Of a stretch of 31,638 nucleotides of DNA, positions 19,189-27,794 are shown in pieces. The notes below the pieces were generated by a model. It was not told the origin of the DNA, ran no database searches, and saw only the letters and a program-made list of their open reading frames with translations. Position 1 is the stretch's first letter; each line of letters opens with the position of its first letter. Origin of the DNA: a virus; IMG/VR virus record IMGVR_UViG_3300039203_000020, positions 1 through 31,638 of that record. The stretch is one strand, 5' to 3'. The position numbers and the translations under genes were made by a program.

Positions 19189-22100
19189 ACTCCTGCCGTC
19201 TTGACGCCCTTACGCTTGTTGCGGCGGCGGATTTGCCGGATGATCGCCTCTTCGCCGATCTTCACGGTGATGGTCTGATCCTTCTTCAGCGTGGCATCGA
19301 GCTCCTTAAGCCGATGCTCGAGATCCCTGAGGACGTGCTCTTGCCGCTCGAGGGTGTGCTCCTGGCGTTGCGCGAGACGGATGTCGGCGTTGACCGAACC
19401 GCCGCGGACGTAGTTGCCGGCCCGCATCCCAGCGGCGTGCAGCGAGTCGCTGGTCTGCTTGTTGAGACGGTTCAGCCGCCGGATCTGCGCCGGGTCGCCG
19501 GTCGCCAGGGCGTGCAGTGCCGCGGCGCCGGATGTGCCCTCGGACTGAAGCTGCCTGACCAGGGCCTTCGACAGCCCCTCGCCCGTGACCTTATTGACGT
19601 CCCGCATCAGCCGGTGCGCCTGGTGGGCCTGCCGTTTCTGGTACTTGATGAGGTCGGTGATTGTCTCGGGCGTGGTGACACTGGTGCCCGCCGCGTCGGT
19701 GGTCGTATGCGAGAGGTCGACGCCGAACAACGAGTTCGCGGTGAAGGTGCTCAGGAACCCGGACTGGGTGTTCTTCAGATTGGTGATCTTGCTCAGGTTC
19801 GCGGTGATCTGTTTCCCGACGTTGTCGATGACCCCCTGGATCTGCTGCATCGCCTTCTGGACCGACAGCTGCCGACTCGCGATGCCCTGAAGAAGCCCGT
19901 CCATCAGGTCCCGGCCGAGCTGGGCCATCTTCCGCGAGGGCGAGTGGGCTCCGGCTGCGCGGCGGGCTGCGGCGATGGCGTTCTGGACCGCGGCGGCCGC
20001 CTGCTGGGCGAGCAGCCCTGACGTGCTAGAGAACCCAGCGATGACCCCGGCGGAGAGAGCATCGCCGACCGACCTCCCACCGGTCGAGGCGATCCCCTTC
20101 GCGTTGATCGCGGCGGCCTTGATCGACGCCTCGAACCTCGACAGGTTGGCCTTGGCCTCCGCCGGCCCGGCCTCGACCTGTGTCTTCACGCCGAAGCCTA
20201 TGTCGCGAGCCAGGCCCGCAGCCGTGTGCGCTCCCGCGCGGAGACTCTCCTGGTACAGCGCCAGGTTGGCCTTCGACTTGTCGGTCTCGGAGAGCTTCGC
20301 CTTGACCGACTCAATGGCCTTGACCGTGGAGTTGATCCCGGCCGCCGCGATCAGGGTTCGGACCTGCTTCGGCATCAGGTGATACCGGCGAGCGATGTCG
20401 GCGATGCCCTTGGCCGTAGGGATGATCCCGTGAGCGGCGACGTAGGTCCTGACGTTCTTGGGCAGGCCCTTGAGCTTGCCTGAGTAGTCGGTCGTGGCGG
20501 CGATGTTCCGGCGGAGTTGCTGCTGCTGGCTCTTGAATGCCGGGATGCCCTTGCGAACCGCGTCGATGGCGTTCTTCTGGGCGGCCGCCTGCTGCTTGAG
20601 TCCGTTGATCTCAGCCTGTCGGGCCTGCTGCTCGCCGGTGGGCTTGACGCCACCCCTAGCCCCAGCGGCGGTGTCGTAACCGCTCGCCTTCTGCGCAGCC
20701 TCGAGGGTCTTGATCTGGCTCGTCAGCGCCTTGTAGTTCTGGACCTGACGATCGATCGCGGTAGTAACAACCTTGCGGGCGCTCCCCTCACCCAAGATCG
20801 CAGAGATCGCGGTCCTGGTAGTGATGCCGTAGATCGCCAGAGACTTCAGCGCCCCCGAACGGGCCAACTGGTTCTCGATGGTCATGCGGGTGTTCGACGT
20901 AATCGCGCCCGTAAGCTGGTCGAACGTACCGCCCAACCCTGAATAGTCGGCCTTCGCCGCCTTGGCCGCCGCCGCAGAAGACTGGATGTTCTTGTAAAGG
21001 CTGTACAGCAGGCCACCACCGGCACCGATCGCGGCGCCGATGGGACCACCCATCGAGAACCCGAGCAGGGCCGCGCCACCGACCGTGGTCAGAGTCTTGA
21101 TGCTGTCGTTGCTCGACTTCGCCCCGGCCGCCATCAGGCCCAGTCCGGCGATAGCGCCGGCGAAACGCAGCCCCGCCATCTTCCCGCTCAGCCCCTCGGT
21201 GGCGGCTGCCTGCGCCTTAGTCGCGTCGGTCGCCGCTGTCGTAGCTGTCGTGTTGGCGACCGTCGACGCGGTCGTCCTCCCCAGCGCCACGTCGATAGTC
21301 CCCAGCAGGCGGACGAAGAGGCCGTATGCCATCACCAGCCGCCCCGCGATAGCGAGGACCGGACCCAGCGCGACCAAGAACAGGGCGACCTCGGCCGTCG
21401 TCTTCTTCACGCCCGGACTCAGCTTGTCGAACCACCCCAGGAAGTTCTCCAGCCCCTTCGCGGAGTTGACCACCGCCGGGAGCAGGTGGTCGCCGATCTC
21501 GACGCCCAGCGTCGCGAGGGTGGACTCCAGCATCTTGAGCTTCGCCTGGGGAGTCGCGGCCTGTTTGGCGACATCGGCGCCGAACTTGGACATGCCGGCG
21601 GTGACCTGGGCCTCCTTCATCTTCAGCACGTCGAAGTTGTTGATCAGCGACATGATCCCGGCACCGGAACGGCCGCCACCGAAGGCGTGCGAGATGATCT
21701 GCGCCTGGTCGACCTTGCTCCAGCCTTGGAGGCCGTCCTTGATGTAGCCGATAGCCGAAACCAGGCCACCGTCACGGAGCTTGTGAGCCAGCTTGTCGGT
21801 GCTGATACCCACCGAATCCAGCGTCTTCGATGCTGCGCCGCTCGGCGCAGCCAGGAGCGAGAACGACATGCGCAGCCGAGTCGCGGCGGCGGCCGCAGGC
21901 ACGCCTTCGTCCGTCATCACCGCCAACGCCGCCCCGACGTCGTGCAGCGACAGCCCGAACGTCTTCGCGGACGCGAGGAAGCCGGTACCCAGCGCGGCGT
22001 TCAGGTCGCCCATCGTCATGTTGCCGGCGCCGACGATCGCATTCAGGGTAGAGACGGCGCCCTTGAAGCTGGTGGCGCCCTTGATGCCGGTCCGCCAGGC

Positions 22101-22559
22101 GCCGGCAACCGCGTTCGTGGTCTCCTCGAGGCTGGCGTTGCCGACCGAGGCCAGGTGCGAGGACTGCGCCAGCGCCTTCATCGCGTCGGCGTTGTCGAGA
22201 CCGACCGACTTCAGGTGGTAGAGGGCGTTCGCGAGGTCGATCGGGGTCTGCTGTACCTTCCCGCCGAGCGCGAGCACCTGCGTCGAGAGGACCTGGACGT
22301 CCTTCGCGCTCGCGCCCGCTTGGGTCTGAATCCGGGTCATGGCCGAGCTGAAGTCGGTCGCCATCTTGACCGCCACGGCGCCGATCGCCACCGCCGGCAT
22401 CGTGATCCCGCGGGTCATGCTCACGCCGACGCCGCTGATCTTCTTGCCGACCGAGGTGATCCTCGCCCCGGCCGTCTCTGCCGAGGCGGCAGCGGAGCGG
22501 AACGCCTTCGACGCCCCGTCGCGGCCGATCAGGTCGAAGATGATGGTGGTGGAGGTCAT
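19185..22559 (-). CDS. Tail tape measure protein
   Basis: At 1,124 residues this is the longest gene in the window, as expected for the tape measure that sets tail length and is ejected with DNA. The N-terminus shows the TP901-type tape measure domain (MATDFSSAMTRIQTQAGASA ... LAQSSHLASVGNASLEETT), residues about 60-320. Hydrophobic helices follow at about 390-420 (LFLVALGPVLAIAGRLVMAY), with a Gly-rich membrane-like stretch near residues 480-515. Helical repeats continue to a basic, coiled-coil C-terminus (QEHTLERQEHVLRDLEHRLK). By the general rule of about 0.15 nm per residue, the tail would be near 170 nm (estimate). Start ATG 22559 shares one base with the preceding stop. Confidence 0.95.
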   Translation of the reverse strand: MTSTTIIFDLIGRDGASKAFRSAAASAETAGARITSVGKKISGVGVSMTRGITMPAVAIGAVAVKMATDFSSAMTRIQTQAGASAKDVQVLSTQVLALGGKVQQTPIDLANALYHLKSVGLDNADAMKALAQSSHLASVGNASLEETTNAVAGAWRTGIKGATSFKGAVSTLNAIVGAGNMTMGDLNAALGTGFLASAKTFGLSLHDVGAALAVMTDEGVPAAAAATRLRMSFSLLAAPSGAASKTLDSVGISTDKLAHKLRDGGLVSAIGYIKDGLQGWSKVDQAQIISHAFGGGRSGAGIMSLINNFDVLKMKEAQVTAGMSKFGADVAKQAATPQAKLKMLESTLATLGVEIGDHLLPAVVNSAKGLENFLGWFDKLSPGVKKTTAEVALFLVALGPVLAIAGRLVMAYGLFVRLLGTIDVALGRTTASTVANTTATTAATDATKAQAAATEGLSGKMAGLRFAGAIAGLGLMAAGAKSSNDSIKTLTTVGGAALLGFSMGGPIGAAIGAGGGLLYSLYKNIQSSAAAAKAAKADYSGLGGTFDQLTGAITSNTRMTIENQLARSGALKSLAIYGITTRTAISAILGEGSARKVVTTAIDRQVQNYKALTSQIKTLEAAQKASGYDTAAGARGGVKPTGEQQARQAEINGLKQQAAAQKNAIDAVRKGIPAFKSQQQQLRRNIAATTDYSGKLKGLPKNVRTYVAAHGIIPTAKGIADIARRYHLMPKQVRTLIAAAGINSTVKAIESVKAKLSETDKSKANLALYQESLRAGAHTAAGLARDIGFGVKTQVEAGPAEAKANLSRFEASIKAAAINAKGIASTGGRSVGDALSAGVIAGFSSTSGLLAQQAAAAVQNAIAAARRAAGAHSPSRKMAQLGRDLMDGLLQGIASRQLSVQKAMQQIQGVIDNVGKQITANLSKITNLKNTQSGFLSTFTANSLFGVDLSHTTTDAAGTSVTTPETITDLIKYQKRQAHQAHRLMRDVNKVTGEGLSKALVRQLQSEGTSGAAALHALATGDPAQIRRLNRLNKQTSDSLHAAGMRAGNYVRGGSVNADIRLAQRQEHTLERQEHVLRDLEHRLKELDATLKKDQTITVKIGEEAIIRQIRRRNKRKGVKTAGV

Positions 22560-23023
22560 CAGGCGCTGCCTCCCCGGGTGATCTCTTCGGCGGTCTTCTG
22601 CATCTCGGCAGTGATCTTGAGCAGGATCTTCGGGGCCTGCTTGGTGATCGGCGTACTAGCGAACCCGGGCGGAACCGCCTGCGGCCTCCAGACCTTGCGG
22701 TTGCCGTAGACGGGGTGACGGAGGTTGCCGCGGTCGATGTCGCGGATCTCCTTCATGCCACGCCCCGCGATAGACACGCGGCCACCCGAGGCGGCCAGCG
22801 TCGTGCGGACCGCATAGGGCAGCGACGCCACCTCCTCGGCCAGCCCCCCTCCGTGCGGGAGGGTCTGGCGCGCCGAGTCCCGAATGCCGGGGATCGCTTC
22901 GGACGCGGATGCCCTGATCGTGGCGAGCAGATCTCGCTTGACCTTGCCGTCCCCGGCCACGGCGAGTCGGCGACCCAGCGCTGCGAGGCTCTGCGAACTA
23001 CGGATCTCGAAGTCGGCGACCAT
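22559..23023 (-). CDS. gp10-like minor tail-region protein
   Basis: A 154-residue protein: a helical N-terminal half (SSQSLAALGRRLAVAGDGKV, KRDLLATIRASASEAIPGIR) and the motif DIDRGNLRHPVYGNRKVW followed by PPGFASTPI, which recalls the HK97 gp10/minor-structural family ('...LRHPVFGN...W...PGF'). Relatives normally lie between the connector and the tail tube; here it sits between the chaperone pair and the tape measure. It may help tail tip or shaft assembly. ATG 23023 is 7 bases past the frameshifted chaperone stop and has a GGGAGGGTGAGGGG ribosome-binding region. Confidence 0.65.
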   Translation of the reverse strand: MVADFEIRSSQSLAALGRRLAVAGDGKVKRDLLATIRASASEAIPGIRDSARQTLPHGGGLAEEVASLPYAVRTTLAASGGRVSIAGRGMKEIRDIDRGNLRHPVYGNRKVWRPQAVPPGFASTPITKQAPKILLKITAEMQKTAEEITRGGSA

Positions 23024-23030
23024 CAGCCCC

Positions 23031-23497
23031 TCACCCTCCCTGTGCCGCCATCCAGTCGCGGGCCGCGTCCCCGGTCATCACGTTGCTGCCGCCGTCGTCG
23101 CCGCCAGCCATGCGGACGGCGGCGGCCATGAACTCCTCCACCTCGAGGGTGGTTAGGGCTAGGTACTCCTCCTTGCTGCGTCCTGTCAGGAGACAGAACT
23201 CAGCGAGGTCCCGGGCACCGGCTCGGGCGGCTCGTCTTTTCCCGACTCCTCATCGGAGGGCTCGGCGAAGAATGTCTTCAGCTCCTTGTTTGTCACAAGA
23301 AGCGCCGCCTCGTATGCCTCGTTATCAGTGGCGCCCTCGCGCCGCTTCACTACGAAGATCAGTGCGGTCGCAAACATCTCCACGTCGTTCTCAGCGAGAT
23401 GCTGGGAGGTCTGACCGAAGCGCTGGGCGATCGCAATCCGGTCGAGTCCGTTGATGGATTCGTAGACATCTTCGGCGGTCTGGCTCACGGCGCTCAT
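23031..23497 (-). CDS. Tail assembly chaperone, -1 frameshift product (G-T type)
   Basis: Two products start at ATG 23497. The short one (103 residues, stop at 23186) is a helical chaperone: ESINGLDRIAIAQRFGQ ... ALIFVVKRREGATDNEAYEA. A -1 slip at the GGGAAAA site (23243-23237), in phase with codons GGA-AAA (86-87), continues translation into a frame ending at TGA 23031. That gives 155 residues with an added part containing EFCLLTGRSKEEYLALTTLE and EEFMAAAV, the usual look of T-type extensions. In lambda-like phages the G and GT proteins chaperone the tape measure during tail assembly. Position directly after the tail tube gene and upstream of the tape measure matches. Confidence 0.85.
23186..23497 (-). 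CDS. Tail assembly chaperone, unshifted product (G type)
   Basis: The 103-residue product made when no frameshift occurs. The C-terminus after the slip site is acidic and Pro-rich (GKDEPPEPVPGTSLSSVS) and does not resemble the conserved part of the family, as expected for the abundant short form. ATG 23497 overlaps the tail tube stop (ATGA). Confidence 0.8.
   Translation of the reverse strand: MSAVSQTAEDVYESINGLDRIAIAQRFGQTSQHLAENDVEMFATALIFVVKRREGATDNEAYEAALLVTNKELKTFFAEPSDEESGKDEPPEPVPGTSLSSVS
23237..23243 (-). promoter_or_regulatory. -1 ribosomal frameshift slippery site GGGAAAA
   Basis: Read on the minus strand, GGGAAAA is an X-XXY-YYZ heptamer in the correct phase (tcG GGA AAA). It is preceded by an AG-rich stretch (GATGAGGAGTC) that can act as an internal Shine-Dalgarno and is followed by GC-rich sequence able to pair. 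It joins the two chaperone frames. Confidence 0.8.
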
Positions 23498-23913
23498 GCG
23501 ATCGGGTAGGTCATGCCAGCCGGCGCGTTGTTGTCGAACTCGGCGGTGATCGTCGACGCCTCTCCGACGCCGCCGGCGATCATGTTGTAGTTCATCAGCA
23601 GCCCGGTCATCAGGGCCGCCGGGTTGGTAGCCGACCGTGCCGCAGACGTGGCCCGGACCTCGATCACCACGCCGGTGGTGGACCCGATGAGCGGCTGCAG
23701 TGTCGCGTGGACCTTGCCGGACGCGAAGTCCTGGAAGAACACCACGGTGATCTTGGCGTCGCCCAAGCCCTTCGTGATCGCGATGTTGGTGGCACCGAAC
23801 GCGGTGATGTCCACCGAGTTCCGGGTGTCCTCGACGGTGACGTTGTTCGCGTGGTCAGACAGCGTGACGCCGTTGACGATGACCAAAGCGTCGGTCAGTG
23901 TGAAAATAGCCAC
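23494..23913 (-). CDS. Major tail (tube) protein
   Basis: A 139-residue beta-sandwich-type protein: TDALVIVNGVTLSDHANNVT, DTRNSVDITAFGATNIAITK and STITAEFDNNAPAGMTYPIA. The 'VNG..LSDH...V.....D.T.FG' pattern is characteristic of actinophage tail tube proteins, whose copies stack to form the tail shaft. It directly precedes the chaperone pair, the expected place. ATG 23913 has a GAAAGAAGGG ribosome binding site. Confidence 0.85.
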   Translation of the reverse strand: MAIFTLTDALVIVNGVTLSDHANNVTVEDTRNSVDITAFGATNIAITKGLGDAKITVVFFQDFASGKVHATLQPLIGSTTGVVIEVRATSAARSATNPAALMTGLLMNYNMIAGGVGEASTITAEFDNNAPAGMTYPIA

Positions 23914-23916
23914 GGA

Positions 23917-24204
23917 TCAGCCCTTCTTTCGTGAGGTGGGTTTACTTGCGGGCTTGTCGACCCGTTTGAGATGACCGCCCTGGATGAGTGCGGCTTCCTG
24001 CTCCACGAGCAATGCCAGGTCGACGGTCTCGCCCTGCTCGCCGCCGGCGTAGTTGTTGGTCAGCACCTTGTACGGGCGCGGGACGATCTCGAGGTGGCCG
24101 CCGTCGAGCTGGTCGCGCTCGTCGGATGCCGACAGGTCGAGCTCAACGTCGTCGGTCCCGTGCAGGGCCTTCGCGCGGTCGGAGATGGCGCGGTAGGTGT
24201 TCAC
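23917..24204 (-). CDS. Small hypothetical protein before the tail tube
   Basis: A 95-residue charged protein. It has SDERDQLDGGHLEIVPRPYK in the centre, LIQGGHLKRVD near the end and a basic Lys/Ser tail (KPASKPTSRKKG). GTG 24204 overlaps the preceding stop (GTGA). The L-x-G-G-H-L repeats twice (LDGGHLEIV, IQGGHLKRV), suggesting two related strands. No family known; a head-tail joining role is guessed from position only. Confidence 0.6.
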   Translation of the reverse strand: MNTYRAISDRAKALHGTDDVELDLSASDERDQLDGGHLEIVPRPYKVLTNNYAGGEQGETVDLALLVEQEAALIQGGHLKRVDKPASKPTSRKKG

Positions 24205-24545
24205 TGGAGTGGATACAATTCATAAGTAACCGTGGTGATGAACGAGTGCGCCACCGTCACCAGCCCGGTCGCCGGGTTCTGCTGGCCGGGCCGGATCCAG
24301 ACCACCTTCGAGCTGCCGTTCGCGACCGTGACGGTGTAGGTGTTCGACGGCAGCGCGTTGCCCGCGGAGGTGGTCCCGTAGTCGCTGATCGTGACCGTGT
24401 CGGAGGAGCCGCCGGCGTTGGTGATGTCCAGGTAGGCGCCTCGCCCTCCCAGAATCGACTGGTCGATGGTGTCGGACGCGGACACGGCTGCGCCTACGTC
24501 GGTGGTGCCGGCGACGGTTGGCGTGGTTGCGACAAGTGCGGCCAC
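24201..24545 (-). CDS. Putative virion accessory protein (beta-sandwich)
   Basis: A 114-residue protein rich in Thr/Ser/Val with an Ig-like pattern (GRGAYLDITNAGGSSDTVTI, SNTYTVTVANGSSKVVWIRP). Such small domains occur as head decoration or tail tube accessory proteins. GTG 24545 is preceded by a good AAGGAG site. No closer assignment is possible. Confidence 0.6.
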   Translation of the reverse strand: MAALVATTPTVAGTTDVGAAVSASDTIDQSILGGRGAYLDITNAGGSSDTVTISDYGTTSAGNALPSNTYTVTVANGSSKVVWIRPGQQNPATGLVTVAHSFITTVTYELYPLQ

Positions 24546-24559
24546 GGTGGGCTCCTTCT

Positions 24560-25018
24560 TTAGATGCGGATTTTGTAGGCGATGGCGAAGGCGATGGTTG
24601 TGCTCGCGCCGTCGCTGTCCTGGGACTCTTGAACATCGCCGGCCTGCATTTCGGCGAGGACATAGTCGAACGTGGTCAACCCGAGCTTCGGGTCCGCTCG
24701 GACGGCAGCCTCGAGGGCTGCCAAGTGGGCAAAGGCGGTGGAGCAGGCCATGTCTTGGTCGCTGTCGCCGTCCCAGGCCAGGACCAGCCCGTTGACTGTC
24801 CCGACCTCCTCGCGGTTCCCGCCGAAGGTCTGCATGGTCTGTTGGAAGGTGCCGGCCGAGTCGTACCCGGACTCATCCATGTTCTGGATGCCGACCATCA
24901 CCACGTCGCCCGCTTCAGCGGATATGTCGCGGCCCCGGGTGACGCGCACTCCCCCCATCGCCGTGGATGCGACGGAGAAGACCGCGGCAACGACGGACGG
25001 GAAGGCTGCCGAGGCCAT
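24560..25018 (-). CDS. Putative tail terminator protein
   Basis: A 152-residue protein. After a short hydrophobic start it has VRVTRGRDISAEAGDVVMVG, EVGTVNGLVLAWDGDSDQD and FAHLAALEAAVRADPKLGLT, ending STTIAFAIAYKIRI. The layout (helix, beta-sheet and a basic C-terminal strand) and its place between connector and tail tube genes fit the protein that caps the tail before head joining. This is positional plus fold-type inference. ATG 25018 shares a base with the connector stop (TGATG). Confidence 0.65.
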   Translation of the reverse strand: MASAAFPSVVAAVFSVASTAMGGVRVTRGRDISAEAGDVVMVGIQNMDESGYDSAGTFQQTMQTFGGNREEVGTVNGLVLAWDGDSDQDMACSTAFAHLAALEAAVRADPKLGLTTFDYVLAEMQAGDVQESQDSDGASTTIAFAIAYKIRI

Positions 25019-25611
25019 CAGGCAATACCCGGCACAAGGTAGGAGTTGGCGATGTCCTGAGCGCGCGAGGGCCACAGGCCCATGTAGCCCTGCGGTGGAG
25101 GATCGTTGCCCGGTCGGCGGGCGGGGCCGCGCTGGGTCTCCCACCCCTGCTTGAGCAGGCTCATCACGGCTTCCTTGATGTCGGCCGGCGTCGTCGCATA
25201 GCCCGCCACGTAGACGATGTGGATGTTGCGGGTACCGGACGCGAAGCTGATCGGGAACCCCGACGCCCGGCGGACCAAGAGGCCGCGGGACGTCTCCAGC
25301 GTGTACCCGTAGGTCCCGGACGTCCCGGTTCCGTCGAGCGGGTCGCTGGTCAGGGTGTAGGCGATCGAGTCCGTGTACGCCTCGGTGATCGAGGTGATGG
25401 ACTGGACCGGCGTGTGCCGCAGCACGATCGTTGGGCCACCGCCGTTGTACCACTCGTCATAAACCGGCGAACCGGCCACAGGGCCTACCCTGTTGACCCA
25501 TGCCAGCGAGGCGGTCGTGATGAACCCGCCGAGCTCGGAGTCGTAGGTCGAGGACGTGATGTCCAGGAACGTCTTCGCCTCATCGAGGCTGATGATGTCG
25601 CCGGTCGCCAT
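25018..25611 (-). CDS. Head-tail connector protein (gp6-like)
   Basis: A 197-residue protein. The N-terminus ISLDEAKTFLDITSSTYDSE followed by GGFITTASLAWVNRVGPVAG is the 'LdeaK.~yL.i....~D~el...i..A' helical pattern of the Phage_connect/HK97 gp6 family, forming the ring below the portal. A beta-rich middle (QSITSITEAYTDSIAYTLTS) and a helical region (TTPADIKEAVMSLLKQGWET) follow. ATG 25611. Confidence 0.85.
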   Translation of the reverse strand: MATGDIISLDEAKTFLDITSSTYDSELGGFITTASLAWVNRVGPVAGSPVYDEWYNGGGPTIVLRHTPVQSITSITEAYTDSIAYTLTSDPLDGTGTSGTYGYTLETSRGLLVRRASGFPISFASGTRNIHIVYVAGYATTPADIKEAVMSLLKQGWETQRGPARRPGNDPPPQGYMGLWPSRAQDIANSYLVPGIA

Positions 25612-25642
25612 GTCGCCCCCTCGGGAAGTTGTCGGTCCAGCA

Positions 25643-25676
25643 GAGAGGGCGGGGGCTCGTGGCCGCCCGCCCTCTC
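25643..25676 (-). terminator. Hairpin between head and connector genes
   Basis: GAGAGGGCGGG (25643-25653) is perfectly inverted as CCCGCCCTCTC (25666-25676). A further GGC/GCC pairing inside gives a roughly 14 bp stem. It lies in a 73-base gap right after the 105-residue head-region gene (stop 25685). Without a U-tract it could be a partial terminator that lowers tail expression relative to capsid, or an mRNA-stabilising hairpin. Confidence 0.6.
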
Positions 25677-25684
25677 AGTGGGGG

Positions 25685-26002
25685 TTACTTGCTCGACTTC
25701 GACGCGCGCGGCGCCTCGGTCGTCTCGATCGCGACGTCGCCGACACGGTTCTCCGCGCCGTCCTCGTTTCCGACCAGTGCGCGGTTCTCGAACGGGTGGA
25801 CACCCGCAGCGCGCCACATCTCCGCGGAGTGCTTTGCGCGCTCGAGGCCGTACTTCTTCTCGTGAGCGGGGCCGGTCAACAGACCGTCGGGGCGCTCGGG
25901 CTCGGGGTCGGCGGTCGCGAGGTGGTGCGCCTTGTGGGCGTCCTCCACCGTCTCGATGGTGCCGATCTTGCCCTCGGACTCCTTGGTGAAGTGGTTGCTC
26001 AT
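25685..26002 (-). CDS. Head-region hypothetical protein
   Basis: A 105-residue, very polar protein (MSNHFTKESEGKIGTIETV, then KAHHLATADPEPERPDGLLT and KYGLERAKHSAEMWRAAGVH). It is mostly charged and lacks hydrophobic strands, so it is probably extended or helical. It lies between the capsid accessory gene and a strong hairpin, with an AAAGGAAC ribosome site. Functions such as scaffold or head stabiliser are guesses by position. Confidence 0.6.
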   Translation of the reverse strand: MSNHFTKESEGKIGTIETVEDAHKAHHLATADPEPERPDGLLTGPAHEKKYGLERAKHSAEMWRAAGVHPFENRALVGNEDGAENRVGDVAIETTEAPRASKSSK

Positions 26003-26015
26003 GTGCCTGTTCCTT

Positions 26016-26411
26016 TCAGTTGACGGCGACTTCGGCCAGGACACCGATGTTGACGGCCAAACCGGTGCCGTTCTGCACCATCTGGACGTCGAAGATGTCA
26101 CCGGACTGGACCGCGAACGAGGCCGTGATCGGCACCGTCAACGGGGTTTCTGCAACGAGGTTGGTACCGGACACCAGGGTCACCGTGGCGATGACGCCGA
26201 GCGAGGCTGCAGCGCGTACCTGGCGGACGTTGAACGTGGCGTTGTTGGTCGCCACGCCGGTGACGGTCGTGTAGGCGGCAGGGGGCGTCAGGAGAACTCC
26301 CGACACCCCCGAACCCTGACCGTCTTGGGGGAGCACCGTTCCGACGACGGTGATGCTCGTCGCGCCGGCTGCCGTCTGCGCGGGCAGCGCGACCGGTCCG
26401 TAAAGAGCCAT
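26016..26411 (-). CDS. Putative head decoration protein
   Basis: A 131-residue beta-rich protein (LPAQTAAGATSITVVGTVLP, ITASFAVQSGDIFDVQMVQN) lying directly downstream of the major capsid gene. That is the usual place of small decoration or capsid-stabilising proteins. No motif beyond that; a capsid fibre is an alternative. ATG 26411 lies 4 bases from the capsid stop. Confidence 0.6.
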   Translation of the reverse strand: MALYGPVALPAQTAAGATSITVVGTVLPQDGQGSGVSGVLLTPPAAYTTVTGVATNNATFNVRQVRAAASLGVIATVTLVSGTNLVAETPLTVPITASFAVQSGDIFDVQMVQNGTGLAVNIGVLAEVAVN

Positions 26412-26414
26412 GAC

Positions 26415-27794
26415 TCAGAAGACCGGGGTGATGAGGCCGGTGCCGTTGACCACGGACAGGCTGGTCGTGTACCGCGACGGGATCGACGCGGCGTAGGCCA
26501 GCACCCGGAACAGGACCCCGGCCGAGTCGGCGTAGGGCTGCTCGAAGGTCTGCGCCTGCAACGGCGACTCCCACAGACGGAGGTCGCCACGGATCCCGAC
26601 ATAGACCGGGTCCTGGTTGGTACCCGCGCCGGTGTTGGTCGGGATCGCAGCGTCGGTCACCACGTCCAGGCCGCCGATCTTGCCGACCGCGCCCTGGGCC
26701 GCGTCGATGCCGCGGTCGTTGGTGGCGACCACGTTGAAGCTGGTTGCGGACGGGTTGACCAGCGGACGGTTGGTCGTGTCAGAGGACGACAGGATCCAGT
26801 TCCAGCGGCGGGGGTGCATCCAGATGGTGTCCGGAGGCAGGTAACGCACCGTCTCGATCGCCGCGGCAGCCGCGAAGATCTTGGAGTACAGACCGCCGGT
26901 GCCGCCCACTGCAGGGGTCGCCTGCGTGTAGGTGGTGTTGACGGTCCCCGACGCGGTGAAGTAGGTCGCGATCCCGTTCAGCTGCCCTGAGGCATTCGAA
27001 CCGGACAGCACCTGGAGCGACAGCGCCCGGGCGTAGTCCGCGGCGAGGTCCTGGAGCACGACCTCGTCGAAGGGGATGCCCGACTGCTGGAGCAGCTGGA
27101 GCGACACGACCTGCTTGCCGCCGATGGTCGAGACAGTGCCGGCGACCGAACCCGTGGTCATGTCCGTCTGGGACAGGGCCGTGTTCTGCGTGCTCTGGAT
27201 CGCGGTCGTGGTACCACCGGTCACCCTCGGCAGGTTCACCGAGGACACACCGGACGGCAGCGGCTTCACGCCGATGCTGTCCACGAGCTTGCGACCCGGG
27301 CGCGCCAGGGCGATGAACTCGTCGATGAGCCACAGCGGCGGAGCGAACTCTCCACCGGAACCACCGGTACCGCCGGTGTTGCCCAGAGCACGAGTCTCGA
27401 GCTCGTCGGCGGCCTGCTTGTTGTTGCGGACCAGCCGGTCGGTGGAGTCGCGGTCGCCCTTGTGCTGGGCCATGTAGAGGTCGCGGAAGTACGACGTCTC
27501 GACCTTGCCGTCGGCGTAGACCGGCGGGTCCTTCACGGTCACCGGGGCGGTGCGCTGCTCCCCGACGTCGCCGGCCGCAAGGGCTGCGTTGGCGGCGACG
27601 TAGACACGCCTCTCGTTGGCCTCGAGCTTCTCGATCTGCTCGTCGGCCTTGCGGCTCTCCTCGATGAGCGTGTCGAACTTGGCCGACTCGTCTTCGTCGA
27701 GGTCGCGCTTCTCTGTGGTGGGACCGGACAGCAGCTCTTCGAGCTCCTGGTTCTTCGCGGCCCGCCGCTCGCGCAACATCTCCAGTGGAGACAT
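26415..27794 (-). CDS. Major capsid protein (HK97 fold)
   Basis: A 459-residue protein. Residues 1-75 form a charged coiled coil (LRERRAAKNQELEELLSGP, FDTLIEESRKADEQIEKLE), the HK97-type delta/scaffold domain removed by the prohead protease. The body starts near residue 145 (FAPPLWLIDEFIALARPGRK) and contains the P- and A-domain patterns VNLPRVTGGTTTAIQST, QTDMTTGSVAGTVSTIGGK and LQDLAADYARALSLQVLSGS, with DTIWMHPRRWNWILSSSD and GIRGDLRLWESPLQAQTFEQ nearer the C-terminus. ATG 27794 has an AAAGGGG site upstream. The 113-base gap before it (27795-27907) holds no gene and one short CCCC/GGGG hairpin. Confidence 0.95.
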   Translation of the reverse strand: MSPLEMLRERRAAKNQELEELLSGPTTEKRDLDEDESAKFDTLIEESRKADEQIEKLEANERRVYVAANAALAAGDVGEQRTAPVTVKDPPVYADGKVETSYFRDLYMAQHKGDRDSTDRLVRNNKQAADELETRALGNTGGTGGSGGEFAPPLWLIDEFIALARPGRKLVDSIGVKPLPSGVSSVNLPRVTGGTTTAIQSTQNTALSQTDMTTGSVAGTVSTIGGKQVVSLQLLQQSGIPFDEVVLQDLAADYARALSLQVLSGSNASGQLNGIATYFTASGTVNTTYTQATPAVGGTGGLYSKIFAAAAAIETVRYLPPDTIWMHPRRWNWILSSSDTTNRPLVNPSATSFNVVATNDRGIDAAQGAVGKIGGLDVVTDAAIPTNTGAGTNQDPVYVGIRGDLRLWESPLQAQTFEQPYADSAGVLFRVLAYAASIPSRYTTSLSVVNGTGLITPVF

